From Clostridium sp. UBA1056 (lineage in GTDB: Bacteria > Bacillota > Clostridia > Clostridiales > Clostridiaceae): DNA of 42,582 nucleotides. Below, piece by piece: positions 7,557 to 16,924 of the stretch. The notes beneath the pieces are model-generated. The model saw only the letters and a list, made by a program, of their open reading frames with translations. It ran no database searches and was not told where the DNA came from. Location: NCBI GenBank assembly GCA_002316385.1, contig DCDL01000021.1:17477-60058 (forward strand), written 5' to 3'. Positions within the stretch are counted from its first letter, which is position 1. Every line of letters begins with the position of its first letter. Both the position numbers and the translations under genes were made by a program.

Positions 7557-9929
7557 ATGTTTTTTAGAATATTGAAAAAAGATTTAAAGAGAAAGAAATC
7601 AATGAATATTATTCTTTTAATATTCATCATATTAGCAACAACATTTTTAGCAAGTAGTGTAAATAACTTAATTGCGATATCAGAGTCTGTTGATTATTTT
7701 ATGGATAAGGCTAAAGTACCAGACTACATGATTTCATCTTATGATAGGGGAGAAAATAAAGAGTTTGATAATTGGATTAATAATTCTAAGTTTATAAATT
7801 CTTATGATATTGATAGAAGCACAATACTTTCTAAAGATAATATTAAAATAAAAGAAGATGAAAAACTTCAAGATTTTGAACCTTTTGGAGAAACTTTACT
7901 TGCAGCACAACCAAAGAAGTATGGGAAATTACTTGATAATAATGGAGAAGAAGTTATTTTAAAACCAGGAGAAATTGCTTTTTCACTAGCTGATAAAAGT
8001 AAAAATAATTTAGAAGTTGGAGATAAAGTTGTCATTACTATAGGTGATATTAAAAAAGAATTTTCAATAAAGATGTTTACTAAGGATGCTATTTTTGGAT
8101 CAAGCATGAATGAGATGAAAAGGCTTCTTATAAGTGATGAAGATTATGAGATTTTCAAATCATGTAAAGAAGCAGGTGTTATAAATAATTATTATATAAT
8201 GTCAGATAATACAACTGCATTAGAAAAGGAATTTAGAGGGATAGATTGTAATACAATAATTAATCTTGATAAATCATTTATTAACACCAGCTTTATTCTA
8301 GATATGCTACCATCTGCAACTTTAATTATAGTAAGTATTTGCCTTATCTTAATTGCATTTTTAATTTTAAGATTCACAATAATTTTTACTTTACAGGATG
8401 ATTTTAAAGAGATAGGAGTCATGAAGGCTATTGGTCTTAGAGAGTTTGATATTAAAAAGGTTTATTTAATAAAATACCTTGCAATAGCAATAATCGGAGT
8501 ACTAATTGGGTTTGTAGTAAGCTTTCCCTTTGGTAATACATTGTTAAAGCAATCTTCAGGAAATATTTTAATGAAATCTTCCACCGGAAATACCTTTGTT
8601 AATATAGCATGTTCTATTTTAGTAGTTTTAATAGTTCTTTTATTCTGCTATACATGTACAAGAAAGTTAAATAAGTTTTCAGCAATAGATGCAATTAGAA
8701 ATGGAAGTACTGGTGAGAGTTTTAAAGGTAAATATAGATTGAAACTTAAGAATTATAAAAAGATTAGAGTACCAATGTTTATTGCTTTCAATGATATTTT
8801 ATGTAATCTTAAGAGGTTTGTAGTTCTAATTTTAACCTTCTGTATTGGAACAGTTTTAATTATAATTCCTTTAAACACAATAAATACCTTAAAAGATGGA
8901 AATATTATTAAGGCATTTGGACTAGATTATAGTGACGTATTAATTGAAACTGATGAAATGGACAAATATACAAATGGAGCTAACAAAGAAGAATATTTAG
9001 AAGATATAGAAAGCCTTAGAGAATCATTTAGAGATAGTGGGGTAGATATAAAAATTTACGGAGAAACAATGTATAGACTTAAAATTTATGCTGGCGACAA
9101 AGATAATGTTCTTCCATTAATGGCACTCCAATCTCAAGGAAGTGATAGTAATAATCACAGTGTTTTAAAAGGTAAGATGCCTGAATTAAAAAATGAAGTA
9201 GCAATAACTGAAGCTGTAGCTGAAAAATTAAATGTTTCTATTGGAGATACAATTTATACACAAATAGATAAGGAAAAAAAGGAATTAATAGTAACTGGTT
9301 TGTATGAAAGTATGGCTAACAGGGGTGAATCAGTAAGATTAAGTCCTAAAATTGATATAGATTTTAAATATTTAGCAATCACATTCCCTTTTCAAGGTAA
9401 TTTCGAGGGAAGTGTAGAGCCACAAGTATTAATAGATAAATTAAAGGATAAGTATCCAAGCTATTCATTTAAAAATTCACAAGAATATGTTTCAAGATAT
9501 ATAGGAAGTAGTTTAGATCAACTTGATACTATGAAGAATTTAATTGTATTAATAGTAATATGTATTAATGCTTTAATTACAATTTTAATGATGAAAACTT
9601 TCATTACTAAAGAAAAAGGAGAAATAGCAATGCTAAAAAGTGTTGGCTTTAGAAATAGCTCAATTAGATTTTGGCAATCAGCTAGAATAAGCATAGTTCT
9701 TGTAGTTGCAATTATTTTAGGAATTATATTGTCTAAATTCCTTGGACCTGTAACATCAGGTCAGATATTTGCAATGATGGGTGTTCATAACATTGTGTTT
9801 AAGGTAGATGCATTTGAAGTATATATAGTTTATCCGATTATATTGCTTGTAGTAACTACAGCTATTGCTTACTTAAGTGCTGGGGCTGTTAAAAAAGTAG
9901 ATTTAAAAGAAATTAATAATATGGAATAA
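7557..9929 (+). CDS. ABC transporter permease, FtsX/MacB-like, with two extracytoplasmic domains
   Basis: A 790-residue membrane protein. It has a first helix at about 18-38, a large extracellular segment (about 40-250), three helices (about 252-370) with the FtsX-type cytoplasmic motif GVMKAIGLREFDIKKVYLIK, a fifth helix (about 420-440), a second extracellular segment (about 445-655), and three final helices with a matching MLKSVGFRNSSIRFWQ. This duplicated layout suits a mechanotransmission-type (MacB/LolCDE superfamily) ABC system that acts on an envelope substrate or peptide antibiotic rather than a classical importer. It is first in an operon with its ATPase (14-base gap), response regulator and kinase. 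The ribosome site is ATGAGGGG. Confidence 0.9.
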   Translation: MFFRILKKDLKRKKSMNIILLIFIILATTFLASSVNNLIAISESVDYFMDKAKVPDYMISSYDRGENKEFDNWINNSKFINSYDIDRSTILSKDNIKIKEDEKLQDFEPFGETLLAAQPKKYGKLLDNNGEEVILKPGEIAFSLADKSKNNLEVGDKVVITIGDIKKEFSIKMFTKDAIFGSSMNEMKRLLISDEDYEIFKSCKEAGVINNYYIMSDNTTALEKEFRGIDCNTIINLDKSFINTSFILDMLPSATLIIVSICLILIAFLILRFTIIFTLQDDFKEIGVMKAIGLREFDIKKVYLIKYLAIAIIGVLIGFVVSFPFGNTLLKQSSGNILMKSSTGNTFVNIACSILVVLIVLLFCYTCTRKLNKFSAIDAIRNGSTGESFKGKYRLKLKNYKKIRVPMFIAFNDILCNLKRFVVLILTFCIGTVLIIIPLNTINTLKDGNIIKAFGLDYSDVLIETDEMDKYTNGANKEEYLEDIESLRESFRDSGVDIKIYGETMYRLKIYAGDKDNVLPLMALQSQGSDSNNHSVLKGKMPELKNEVAITEAVAEKLNVSIGDTIYTQIDKEKKELIVTGLYESMANRGESVRLSPKIDIDFKYLAITFPFQGNFEGSVEPQVLIDKLKDKYPSYSFKNSQEYVSRYIGSSLDQLDTMKNLIVLIVICINALITILMMKTFITKEKGEIAMLKSVGFRNSSIRFWQSARISIVLVVAIILGIILSKFLGPVTSGQIFAMMGVHNIVFKVDAFEVYIVYPIILLVVTTAIAYLSAGAVKKVDLKEINNME

Positions 9930-9943
9930 GGTAGGGATTTGAG

Positions 9944-10705
9944 ATGAGTTCATTAAAAGTTATAGATTTATGTAAAACTTATATTATAAATAAAATACAA
10001 AATAATGTTTTAAGAAATGTAAACTTTGAAATTAATGAAGGTGAAATGGTTGCTATTATGGGACCTAGTGGTTCAGGTAAATCAACTCTTCTTTATGTAG
10101 TTAGTGGAATGGGTAATTTAACTGCAGGAAAGGTAGATTACTTTGGAAAGGAAATTGGTAGTCTTACTGCAAATGAAATGAGTGATTTAAGACTCGATGA
10201 AATGGGATTTATCTTTCAACAAATGCATATGTTAAAAAATCTTTCAATATATGATAATATTATACTACCAGCATATCAGTCAAAAAGAGGAAAAGATAGA
10301 AAAGAAATCAATAATAGAGTAAGAGAGTTAATGCATAAGCTTGGAATAAGTGAAATTGCAGAAAATGATATAAATGAAGTTTCGGGTGGACAACTTCAAA
10401 GAGCTTGTATTTGTAGAAGCTTAATTAATTCTCCAAAGATGATTTTTGCTGACGAGCCTACAGGTGCTTTAAATCAGCAAAATTCTAGGGAAGTTATGAA
10501 GGAACTTAATAAAATTAATCAAGATGGTACAACTATTATGCTTGTTACCCATGATATGAAGGTTGCAGCTAAGTGCGATAAAATAATGTATATTGAAGAT
10601 GGATCAATAAAAGGTGAAATTGATTTGGAAAAATTTATTGAGGAAAATAGTTTTAAGGATAGAGAAAGAAAGGTCAATAATTGGCTAATGGAGATGGGAT
10701 GGTAA
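9944..10705 (+). CDS. ABC transporter ATP-binding protein (MacB/BceA type)
   Basis: A 253-residue ATPase. Walker A is GPSGSGKST (40-48), the Q-loop is FIFQQ (around 92), the signature is VSGGQLQR (146-153), and Walker B is MIFADEPTGAL (around 166-176) with a switch His in VTHDMK. The DEPTGAL and LTANEMSDLR-like features are those of the LolD/MacB/BceA subgroup, which pairs with FtsX-type permeases. It lies 14 bases after its permease and is followed one base later by the response regulator, so the genes are translationally linked. It energises the adjacent permease at the membrane. Confidence 0.93.
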   Translation: MSSLKVIDLCKTYIINKIQNNVLRNVNFEINEGEMVAIMGPSGSGKSTLLYVVSGMGNLTAGKVDYFGKEIGSLTANEMSDLRLDEMGFIFQQMHMLKNLSIYDNIILPAYQSKRGKDRKEINNRVRELMHKLGISEIAENDINEVSGGQLQRACICRSLINSPKMIFADEPTGALNQQNSREVMKELNKINQDGTTIMLVTHDMKVAAKCDKIMYIEDGSIKGEIDLEKFIEENSFKDRERKVNNWLMEMGW

Positions 10706-10706
10706 T

Positions 10707-11387
10707 ATGGTAGATTTACTTCTAGTAGAAGATAATTTAGAACTTGCAGATTTGATTTGTACTTTTTTAAAAAAAGATGGATTTAGCATTATAAATGTGG
10801 AAAGTGGAGAAAGCGCATTAGAATTTCTTCAAAAGGATATTGCTAAGATTGTGCTTTTAGATATAATGCTTCCTGGTATAGATGGTTTTACAGTATGCTC
10901 TAGCATTAGAAAAAATCATAATATACCAATTATAATAATGAGTGCAAAGGTTGATAAAGAGGACAAGATTAATGGCTTTACACTTGGTGCAGACGATTAT
11001 ATTGAAAAGCCAGTAGACATTGATATTTTAGGTGCGAAGGTTTCAGCATTAATGAAAAGAAACTATGAGCTTAAAGCAAAACGCACAATTATAAATTCAG
11101 GTGCTATTTCAATTAATAAAGAAGCAAATGAAGTGTATCTTAATGGAAAATTATTAACCATGACCTCAAAGGAGTTCGAACTATTACTTCTACTTGTAGA
11201 GAATCCTAATAAAACTTTAAGTAAGGAGTATCTATTTAATAAAATTTGGGGCTTAGAAAGTTTTAGTGAAAATCAAACACTAACTGTCCATATAAAGATG
11301 CTTAGGGATAAGATTGAGGAAAATCCCAAGAAGCCAAAAAGAATTGTAACTCTCTGGGGAGTAGGATATAAGTATGAAGAAATTTGA
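10707..11387 (+). CDS. OmpR/PhoB-family response regulator
   Basis: A 226-residue protein. The receiver domain has the acidic pair Glu8-Asp9, phospho-acceptor Asp52 (LLDIMLPGIDG), switch Ser79 and Lys101 (DDYIEKP). The C-terminal winged-helix DNA-binding domain (about 130-225) has the typical LTMTSKEFELLLLLVENPNK and VWGVGYKYE-like ending (here LWGVGYKYE). It starts one base after the ATPase stop and its 3' end overlaps the kinase start by 14 bases, so the pair is co-translated. It very likely regulates this ABC operon. Confidence 0.93.
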   Translation: MVDLLLVEDNLELADLICTFLKKDGFSIINVESGESALEFLQKDIAKIVLLDIMLPGIDGFTVCSSIRKNHNIPIIIMSAKVDKEDKINGFTLGADDYIEKPVDIDILGAKVSALMKRNYELKAKRTIINSGAISINKEANEVYLNGKLLTMTSKEFELLLLLVENPNKTLSKEYLFNKIWGLESFSENQTLTVHIKMLRDKIEENPKKPKRIVTLWGVGYKYEEI

Positions 11388-12645
11388 CAAAGTAATCGCT
11401 ATTACTCTTTTGGTTTATTTAGTAATTTCACTCGGACTACTTGCATTGCTTAGGGAAATGAATAACAAATCAAGTAGCGAATATAAGGTAGAAATAAACA
11501 GAATATATTTAGGCTTAGTAGAGGGTGTATCCTTTACTGAGCCTGACTTAATTTCTTATGAATTTATAAAATCAGTGTCATTTTTACCTGAGTCTGCACA
11601 GACAAGCAAAGGTGACATCGATGAATTTTATAAAAGCACAGATGGATTAGAATATGAAATAAAACCTTGGTATAGTGGAGATAAGTTATTAGGTTATTTA
11701 AGATTTAATTATGTAAGTAGGAATTCTAATAATAGTATTTTATTAAAAGTAGAATTTATGTTATTTATATTTGCAACAATAATAATATCAGTTCTATTGT
11801 ATGTTAGAAATTCAATTCTTAAGCCTTTTAATATTCTAAGTGAAATGCCTTACGAATTATCAAAAGGTAACCTTAAGGAGGAGCTTAAAGAAAATAAAAA
11901 TAGATATTTTGGTAAGTTTGTTTGGGGAATTAATATACTTAGAGAAAATCTAGATTATCATAAAATAAAAGAGCTTAAGCTTGAAAAGGAAAAGAAGATT
12001 TTACTACTTTCAATTTCACATGATATAAAAACACCATTGAACACAATAAAACTTTATGCAAAGGCCATAGAAGATGAAATCTACGATACTAATGAGAAGA
12101 AAATATTAGCAGCAAAACAAATACAAGAAAAATCATTAGAAATAGAAAACTTTGTAAAAGAAATAATAAAAACATCAAGTGAAGATGTCCTTGAAATTGA
12201 AGTTAATAATAGTGAGTTTTATCTAAAGGATTTAATAGATAAAGTAATAGTAACTTATAAAGAAAAATGTACTTTGAAAATGATAGATTTTATCGTAGGA
12301 GATTACAGTAATAAATTAATTAAAGGTGATTTAGATAGAGCTTTTGAAGTTATAGGAAATATAATAGAAAATGCATTTAAGTATGGTGATGGTAAGGAAA
12401 TAAAAATATCTTTTTATGAAGAAGATTACTGTCAGCTTATTAAAATATTCAATAGTGGAGAAACAATAAGTCAAAATGAATTCAATCATATTTTTGATAG
12501 TTTCTATAGAGCTAGCAATGCAAAAGACAAGCAGGGAAATGGTTTAGGACTTTACATCTGCAAATATATAATGAAAAAGATGGATGGAGAAATTTTTTCA
12601 GAATGTGAAAAGGGAGGCATGAGTTTTACATTAGTATTAAGATAG
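11374..12645 (+). CDS. Sensor histidine kinase
   Basis: A 423-residue membrane kinase with helix 1 at about 8-27, an extracellular domain of about 95 residues, and helix 2 at about 125-146. The DHp helix carries SISHDIKTPLN (phospho-His216). The ATPase domain has the N box NIIENAFKYGDG and the G box GNGLGLYICKYIMKKM. The outer sensor domain sets it apart from BceS-type kinases, which have almost none and sense through the transporter. Here the kinase may sense a ligand itself. It overlaps the response regulator gene by 14 bases. No clear terminator follows before helD. Confidence 0.92.
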   Translation: MKKFDKVIAITLLVYLVISLGLLALLREMNNKSSSEYKVEINRIYLGLVEGVSFTEPDLISYEFIKSVSFLPESAQTSKGDIDEFYKSTDGLEYEIKPWYSGDKLLGYLRFNYVSRNSNNSILLKVEFMLFIFATIIISVLLYVRNSILKPFNILSEMPYELSKGNLKEELKENKNRYFGKFVWGINILRENLDYHKIKELKLEKEKKILLLSISHDIKTPLNTIKLYAKAIEDEIYDTNEKKILAAKQIQEKSLEIENFVKEIIKTSSEDVLEIEVNNSEFYLKDLIDKVIVTYKEKCTLKMIDFIVGDYSNKLIKGDLDRAFEVIGNIIENAFKYGDGKEIKISFYEEDYCQLIKIFNSGETISQNEFNHIFDSFYRASNAKDKQGNGLGLYICKYIMKKMDGEIFSECEKGGMSFTLVLR

Positions 12646-12810
12646 ACAGTTTATAGTATAAATTTAATGAGGATTATTTTAATATACTCTCTCTACACTT
12701 TAATTATACCATATATATATAAGTAATTATAGACTAGTAATTTAAGGTGCATGTGCTAAAATTGCAATATTAACTCTAAAGTGCAACGCTCATTACAAGG
12801 GGGAGATATT

Positions 12811-15048
12811 TTGTCAATAAATAAATCTGAATGGCTAGTAGAAATGGAATGGTTAGAAAAGGTACTTAGGGAGGTAAAAAAACAATTAGAAGAAAAGAAA
12901 AACTCCAAAGATAATTTTAAAAAAGAGGCTATTGAAACCCAAAGAGAACTATGGGAAAATGTTGGAGCTGTTTCAGTAGAAAATGGTTTACAACATATAG
13001 TGGATTTTATGCAATTCATTAATACTATGAAAATTCAAAAGAGGAGCCATGAATTTGAAAGAAAACTAGTTGATAAATATGAGAAGATGATTTCATCTCC
13101 TTACTTTGCAAGAATGGATTTTACGGAAGAGGGAGAAGAAAAAGCTGAAAAGTGCTATATTGGAATTTCTAACTTAATTAATGAAGATTTTGATTTTCTT
13201 ATATATGATTGGAGGGCTCCAATTTCTAGTATGTTCTATGATTATGAAATTGGAAGTGCTTATTATAAATGTCCTGATGGGATTATAAATGGTAAAATAT
13301 CAATGAAAAGGCAATATAAAATTAGTAATGGCAAAATTGATTATATGTTTGACAGTAATCTAAAAATAGATGATGAAGTGTTGCAAGATATATTAAGTAA
13401 AAGTAGTGATAATAAAATGAAGGCTATTGTAACTACAATTCAAAGAGATCAAAACAAGGCAATTCGTAATGAAAAATATAAAAATTTAATTGTCCAGGGG
13501 CCAGCAGGAAGTGGGAAAACTTCTGTTGCTCTTCATAGGATTGCCTATTTATTATATAAGCATCGTGATGTTATAACATCTAAAAACATAGTGATATTTT
13601 CTCCAAACAATATTTTTAATGATTATATTTCTAACGTTTTACCTCAACTTGGGGAAGATAATATGCTTCAGACTACATTTAAAGAATATATGCATAAAGT
13701 TCTAGAGGATATAGGTGGTAAAGAAGATTATTGTGAAATGATGGAGAATATTTTTGGCTATAAGAGTGAGCAGTATTATGATATTAGGATTAAAAGTTTA
13801 AAATTTAAGTCTTCTGTTGAGTTTGTTAATTTATTAAAAGTATATATAGAACACTTAGAAAAAATGGATAGAGATTTTAGAGATATTACTTTAAGAGGTG
13901 AAACTATAATTTCGGCAGTGGAAATACAGGAATTGTTTTATAAGGACTATGAGAGGCTTCCTCTTAAGAGAAAGTTAGAAAAGCTAAAGCAAAGAATTTT
14001 ATATCTTATAGAACCTTATGAAAAAAGATTAGTGGATAAAGCAGTGAAAGAAATGGAAGAATATGGTGAATATTTAGAGAAGAGTGAAATAGTTAAAGTA
14101 AGTAAATCCTTAGTAGGCAGAGAAATTAAAGCTATAGTTAATGAGATGGAAGAAAAAACAAAATTTGATTTGATGGATTGCTATAAAACCTTTTATGAAG
14201 ATTTAGAGGGCTTCTTAAAAATGGCAAATATTAAATATGATAATGAAAGTATTAGAGAAATTAAAAGATATACCCTAGAAAATTTAGGGGCTAAAAAGAT
14301 AAATTATGAAGATCAAATAGCTTTATTATTTATAAAAGGAGCTATAGGTGATATTCCGAAAACAGAAGAAGTAAAGTATGTAATTATTGATGAGGCTCAA
14401 GATTATGCACCATTACAGTATGAAATTTTTAATCAATTATTTAACAGAGCAAATAAAACAATCCTTGGTGATATATCTCAATCTATTAACCCTTATATGA
14501 ATGTTGGAAGTTATAGCAATATTGTAAATATACTTAAACCTGAGGATACTTCTATAATAAATTTAACTAAAAGTTACAGATCAACAATGGAAATAACTAA
14601 ATTTTCACGAAAAATATTAAGTGAGGAAATTCATGATGAATATGTGGAAAGAAGTGGGAAATGGCCAAAGTTAACAGGTTTTTTAGATGAAGAAGATATA
14701 AATGAAAGAATAGTGGAAGAGGTAAAAGTTTATAAGAATGATGGGCATAATTCCATAGGAATAATAACAAAAAATGTTGATGAGGCACAGAGGGTTTACA
14801 ATTATTTAAAGGATAGGATTAATGTTAAAATGATTGTAAGTGAGGATGATGAGTATGTTAATGATATTTTAGTTATTCCTGCATATCTTGCTAAGGGTTT
14901 GGAATTTGATGTGGTTATGATATATAATGCCAGTGATTTAAGGTATAAGGATGAAGAGGATAGGTTGCTACTTTATACAGCTTGTACAAGAGCCCTCCAT
15001 GTTTTGGATATATTTTATTTAGGGAATGTATCATCATTATTAAAGTGA
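12811..15048 (+). CDS. helD: HelD-like superfamily 1 helicase (RNA polymerase recycling factor)
   Basis: A 745-residue UvrD/Rep-type ATPase. The N-terminal coiled coil (about 8-70, WLEKVLREVKKQLEEKK) is followed by a helicase core with Walker A QGPAGSGKTSVALHR (about 228-242), the DEAQD motif (VIIDEAQDYAPLQ), KSYRST, and a C-terminal YTACTRALH motif. The coiled-coil arm plus the split core is the HelD layout; HelD removes stalled RNA polymerase from DNA, and relatives protect against rifamycins. I chose the TTG at 12811 because AAGGGGGAG lies 5 bases upstream; an in-frame GTG at 12781 lacks a site. It lies 165 bases after the kinase, in the same direction. Confidence 0.88.
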   Translation: MSINKSEWLVEMEWLEKVLREVKKQLEEKKNSKDNFKKEAIETQRELWENVGAVSVENGLQHIVDFMQFINTMKIQKRSHEFERKLVDKYEKMISSPYFARMDFTEEGEEKAEKCYIGISNLINEDFDFLIYDWRAPISSMFYDYEIGSAYYKCPDGIINGKISMKRQYKISNGKIDYMFDSNLKIDDEVLQDILSKSSDNKMKAIVTTIQRDQNKAIRNEKYKNLIVQGPAGSGKTSVALHRIAYLLYKHRDVITSKNIVIFSPNNIFNDYISNVLPQLGEDNMLQTTFKEYMHKVLEDIGGKEDYCEMMENIFGYKSEQYYDIRIKSLKFKSSVEFVNLLKVYIEHLEKMDRDFRDITLRGETIISAVEIQELFYKDYERLPLKRKLEKLKQRILYLIEPYEKRLVDKAVKEMEEYGEYLEKSEIVKVSKSLVGREIKAIVNEMEEKTKFDLMDCYKTFYEDLEGFLKMANIKYDNESIREIKRYTLENLGAKKINYEDQIALLFIKGAIGDIPKTEEVKYVIIDEAQDYAPLQYEIFNQLFNRANKTILGDISQSINPYMNVGSYSNIVNILKPEDTSIINLTKSYRSTMEITKFSRKILSEEIHDEYVERSGKWPKLTGFLDEEDINERIVEEVKVYKNDGHNSIGIITKNVDEAQRVYNYLKDRINVKMIVSEDDEYVNDILVIPAYLAKGLEFDVVMIYNASDLRYKDEEDRLLLYTACTRALHVLDIFYLGNVSSLLK

Positions 15049-15053
15049 AAATA

Positions 15054-15084
15054 AATAAGGTAGACTGAAAAAGTCTATCTTATT
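15054..15084 (+). terminator. Terminator after helD
   Basis: A 13-bp stem, AATAAGGTAGACT with AGTCTATCTTATT (one G-T pair), loop GAAAA, followed by a T/A-rich tail. Confidence 0.85.
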
Positions 15085-15114
15085 TATTATAAAAAATGTA
15101 ATCAAAATTTGAAT

Positions 15115-15143
15115 TTGAAATACTATTAATTATGTTGTATAAG
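15115..15143 (+). promoter_or_regulatory. Sigma-A-like promoter for a non-coding leader or small RNA
   Basis: TTGAAA (15115-15120), a 17-base spacer, then TATAAG (15138-15143). The start point would be near 15150. The next gene begins only at 15474, so a leader of more than 300 bases, or a separate small RNA, is implied. A similar string with an 18-base spacer occurs at about 30132-30161. Confidence 0.5.
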
Positions 15144-15149
15144 TGAAAG

Positions 15150-15306
15150 TTTACACTTTTTACTTATGGAAAGGAGAACCGTACCACAAGTAGCTGAGGT
15201 CTCCATTATTAATCATTGATATTTCTACGTGGATCCATTATTTATAGCTATATAATAAATTTAGAATATTCCCCAAAGGTGAGCAATTAAATTGGATCCT
15301 TTTTAT
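15150..15306 (+). ncRNA. Candidate structured leader or small RNA with competing folds
   Basis: Helix P1 pairs GGAGAACC (15173-15180) with GGTCTCC (15198-15204), with one bulged A. Its loop holds CCACAAGTAG (15184-15193), which can pair with CTACGTGG (15225-15232) to form a pseudoknot. A later helix, GGATCCA (15231-15237) with TGGATCC (15293-15299), is followed by a T-run and could terminate. The pseudoknot arm and the terminator arm share GG at 15231-15232, so the two folds compete, as in an attenuator or riboswitch. I do not recognise a known riboswitch class. The rest of the gap to 15474 holds one more hairpin (15352-15372). Confidence 0.35.
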
Positions 15307-15351
15307 AGTTTATCTGAGGTTGTATTTTATTTATCATTTATCGTTGCTTAA

Positions 15352-15376
15352 AGAAACTGAAATGCAGTTTCTCTAT
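15352..15376 (+). terminator. Hairpin, possible terminator
   Basis: A perfect 8-bp stem AGAAACTG/CAGTTTCT with loop AAATG, followed by CTATTTAT. It lies upstream of the ParB-like gene and may be a second stop for the leader RNA. Confidence 0.4.
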
Positions 15377-15473
15377 TTATGTTTTCAGCATATATACCGG
15401 TATAATATAATGCTTTTGAATTATATTATTTTTATGTAAAATGTAGATATAATCATAGATAGGAAGTGAGAAA

Positions 15474-16094
15474 ATGAATCATAAAATACAAAGAATTAAC
15501 AGCTATGAGGATGATAGGTTTGACAAAGATATTTTAAATCAGCATGGTGCCTTTATTGTTGATGAAAATTATAAATGCAGCTTTAAAATAATAAATAAAG
15601 ATTCTGTCATTGTACTTTTTGATAAGGAAGTTGATGTGTTTCAATTGATAGATGAATTTAGATTTTATTCTGGGCATATTATTAATTTCTATGGCGAAGA
15701 TATGGAATTAATAAAAGCTTTTCCACCTATTAATATATTTTATATAAATATTAAGGATATTCAACCTTCACAGTTTTTCGTGGATATGGACAAAGTTAAA
15801 GCTATAGAGTCTTTTATAAAAAGTGAAGAAGATATAATCATTTCTCTAGCAAAAATAAAGGATTCTTTTATATCTTTGGATGGACATACTAGACTTTATT
15901 ATGCAGTAAGTAAGGGATATTCTAAAGTAAAAGGATATTTGACAGAACCAGGTGACTATGTAGAGGGCTTTGTAGAAGAAGCAAGGAAAAGAAAAGTTTA
16001 TTCACCATATGATATTGAATTAATATCACATGAAGAATATAAGATAAAGTGGCATAAGTTTTGTGATAATTTTTTTAGAGAAAGAATGAAATAG
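15474..16094 (+). CDS. ParB-nuclease-like domain protein of unknown function
   Basis: A 206-residue soluble protein. The middle part reads NIKDIQPSQFFVDMDKV (about 97-113) and then SLDGHTRLYYAVSKGYSKVKG (about 137-157), which is the arrangement of ParB/Srx-type domains: a start strand with I-P, then D-G-H/N-R and a helix. The N-terminal 90 residues and the basic C-terminal 40 residues are not recognised. It is too short and isolated to be a chromosome-partition ParB; there is no parA. The ribosome site is AGGAAGTGAG. It lies downstream of the structured leader candidate and has its own terminator at 16120, so it is a one-gene unit. Confidence 0.6.
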   Translation: MNHKIQRINSYEDDRFDKDILNQHGAFIVDENYKCSFKIINKDSVIVLFDKEVDVFQLIDEFRFYSGHIINFYGEDMELIKAFPPINIFYINIKDIQPSQFFVDMDKVKAIESFIKSEEDIIISLAKIKDSFISLDGHTRLYYAVSKGYSKVKGYLTEPGDYVEGFVEEARKRKVYSPYDIELISHEEYKIKWHKFCDNFFRERMK

Positions 16095-16119
16095 CAGTAA
16101 TTTAAATTAAATAATCAAT

Positions 16120-16153
16120 AAAAGTATTGAGCTGGGATTTGCTCAATACTTTT
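16120..16153. terminator. Bidirectional terminator between convergent genes
   Basis: A 13-bp perfect stem AAAAGTATTGAGC/GCTCAATACTTTT with loop TGGGATTT. T-rich on both strands, serving the ParB-like gene and the minus-strand GNAT gene. Confidence 0.85.
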
Positions 16154-16163
16154 TCTATTAATA

Positions 16164-16778
16164 TTACTTTCTTAACACCCAATAAGGCATAGCAGGAACT
16201 TCATCTTGATATATCGGAATTTTTACATCCTTTCGTGATGGACCATAAATAGCTTTATGATTATGCATTATCTTAGAGATTTCTGATGGGCTTGATATAA
16301 AGTCATCACTAAGAATTAAAGCTTGCCATCTCATGCCACATGTAGCCATCTCGTACACAGGTTTAAATCCATTTCTTTTATAAAAGTTTATTCTACGTTC
16401 ACGTAAATTATTTTCAGAAGGAGAGTCTTCAGAAACAGGTAGTTCTGATTCTGCTATTATATATTCATTTTTGTAGTATTTTTTAAGGGCTAATAGAATT
16501 TGACTTCCTAGTCCTTTATTGCGTAAGCTTGAAGACACGCCAAGATAATCTAAGAGTAGTAAATTTATATTTGGAGATTTCCAAATAGTTGCATATCCAA
16601 GCATTTGATTAGAATGTTCATCAAATAGGCCTAATAAATCATAGTGACCGGAATTTCGAAGCTTTATAATATCGGCTAGAGGCTTTCTTTCTTGTGAGTT
16701 GAAATGATTTTCAAACTCTTGTGTATACCAGTACGTTACCTCTGAATCTGTCATAAGACGAAGATTTAAATCACTCAT
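16164..16778 (-). CDS. GNAT-family N-acetyltransferase
   Basis: A 204-residue acetyltransferase. The acetyl-CoA loop is seen in SSLRNKGLGSQILLALKKYY (Q/RxxGxG/A type), and the fold's end in RRINFYKRNGFKPVYEMATCGMRWQALI. The N-terminal part carries HFNSQERKPLADIIKLRNSGHYDLLG, which is typical of a Firmicute subgroup of unknown substrate. I chose the ATG at 16778 because AGGAG lies 8 bases upstream; an in-frame ATG 21 bases earlier would place that site inside the gene. A substrate cannot be named. It converges with the ParB-like gene on a shared terminator. Confidence 0.82.
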   Translation of the reverse strand: MSDLNLRLMTDSEVTYWYTQEFENHFNSQERKPLADIIKLRNSGHYDLLGLFDEHSNQMLGYATIWKSPNINLLLLDYLGVSSSLRNKGLGSQILLALKKYYKNEYIIAESELPVSEDSPSENNLRERRINFYKRNGFKPVYEMATCGMRWQALILSDDFISSPSEISKIMHNHKAIYGPSRKDVKIPIYQDEVPAMPYWVLRK

Positions 16779-16924
16779 TTTTGTCACTCCTATCGTCATT
16801 AAGTATTTACTAATATATTACTATCTCTTTATTACCGTTAAATAACTAGATAACCATAAATTTGATAGTATGACAATATTATAGCATATATAAGTTTAAT
16901 ATACCAGCAGGGTATTGTAGAGAT

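Noticed and set aside
12756..13019. Minus-strand frame of 87 codons at the start of helD
   Set aside because: It lies antisense to the coiled coil of helD, with no start signals.
15150..15420. T-box, SAM, c-di-GMP or cobalamin riboswitch
   Set aside because: None of the conserved core strings of these classes is present, so only an unassigned structured RNA is reported.
15474..16094. Chromosome or plasmid partition ParB
   Set aside because: It lacks the HTH and dimer domains, has no ParA neighbour, and only the nuclease-like core motif is seen.
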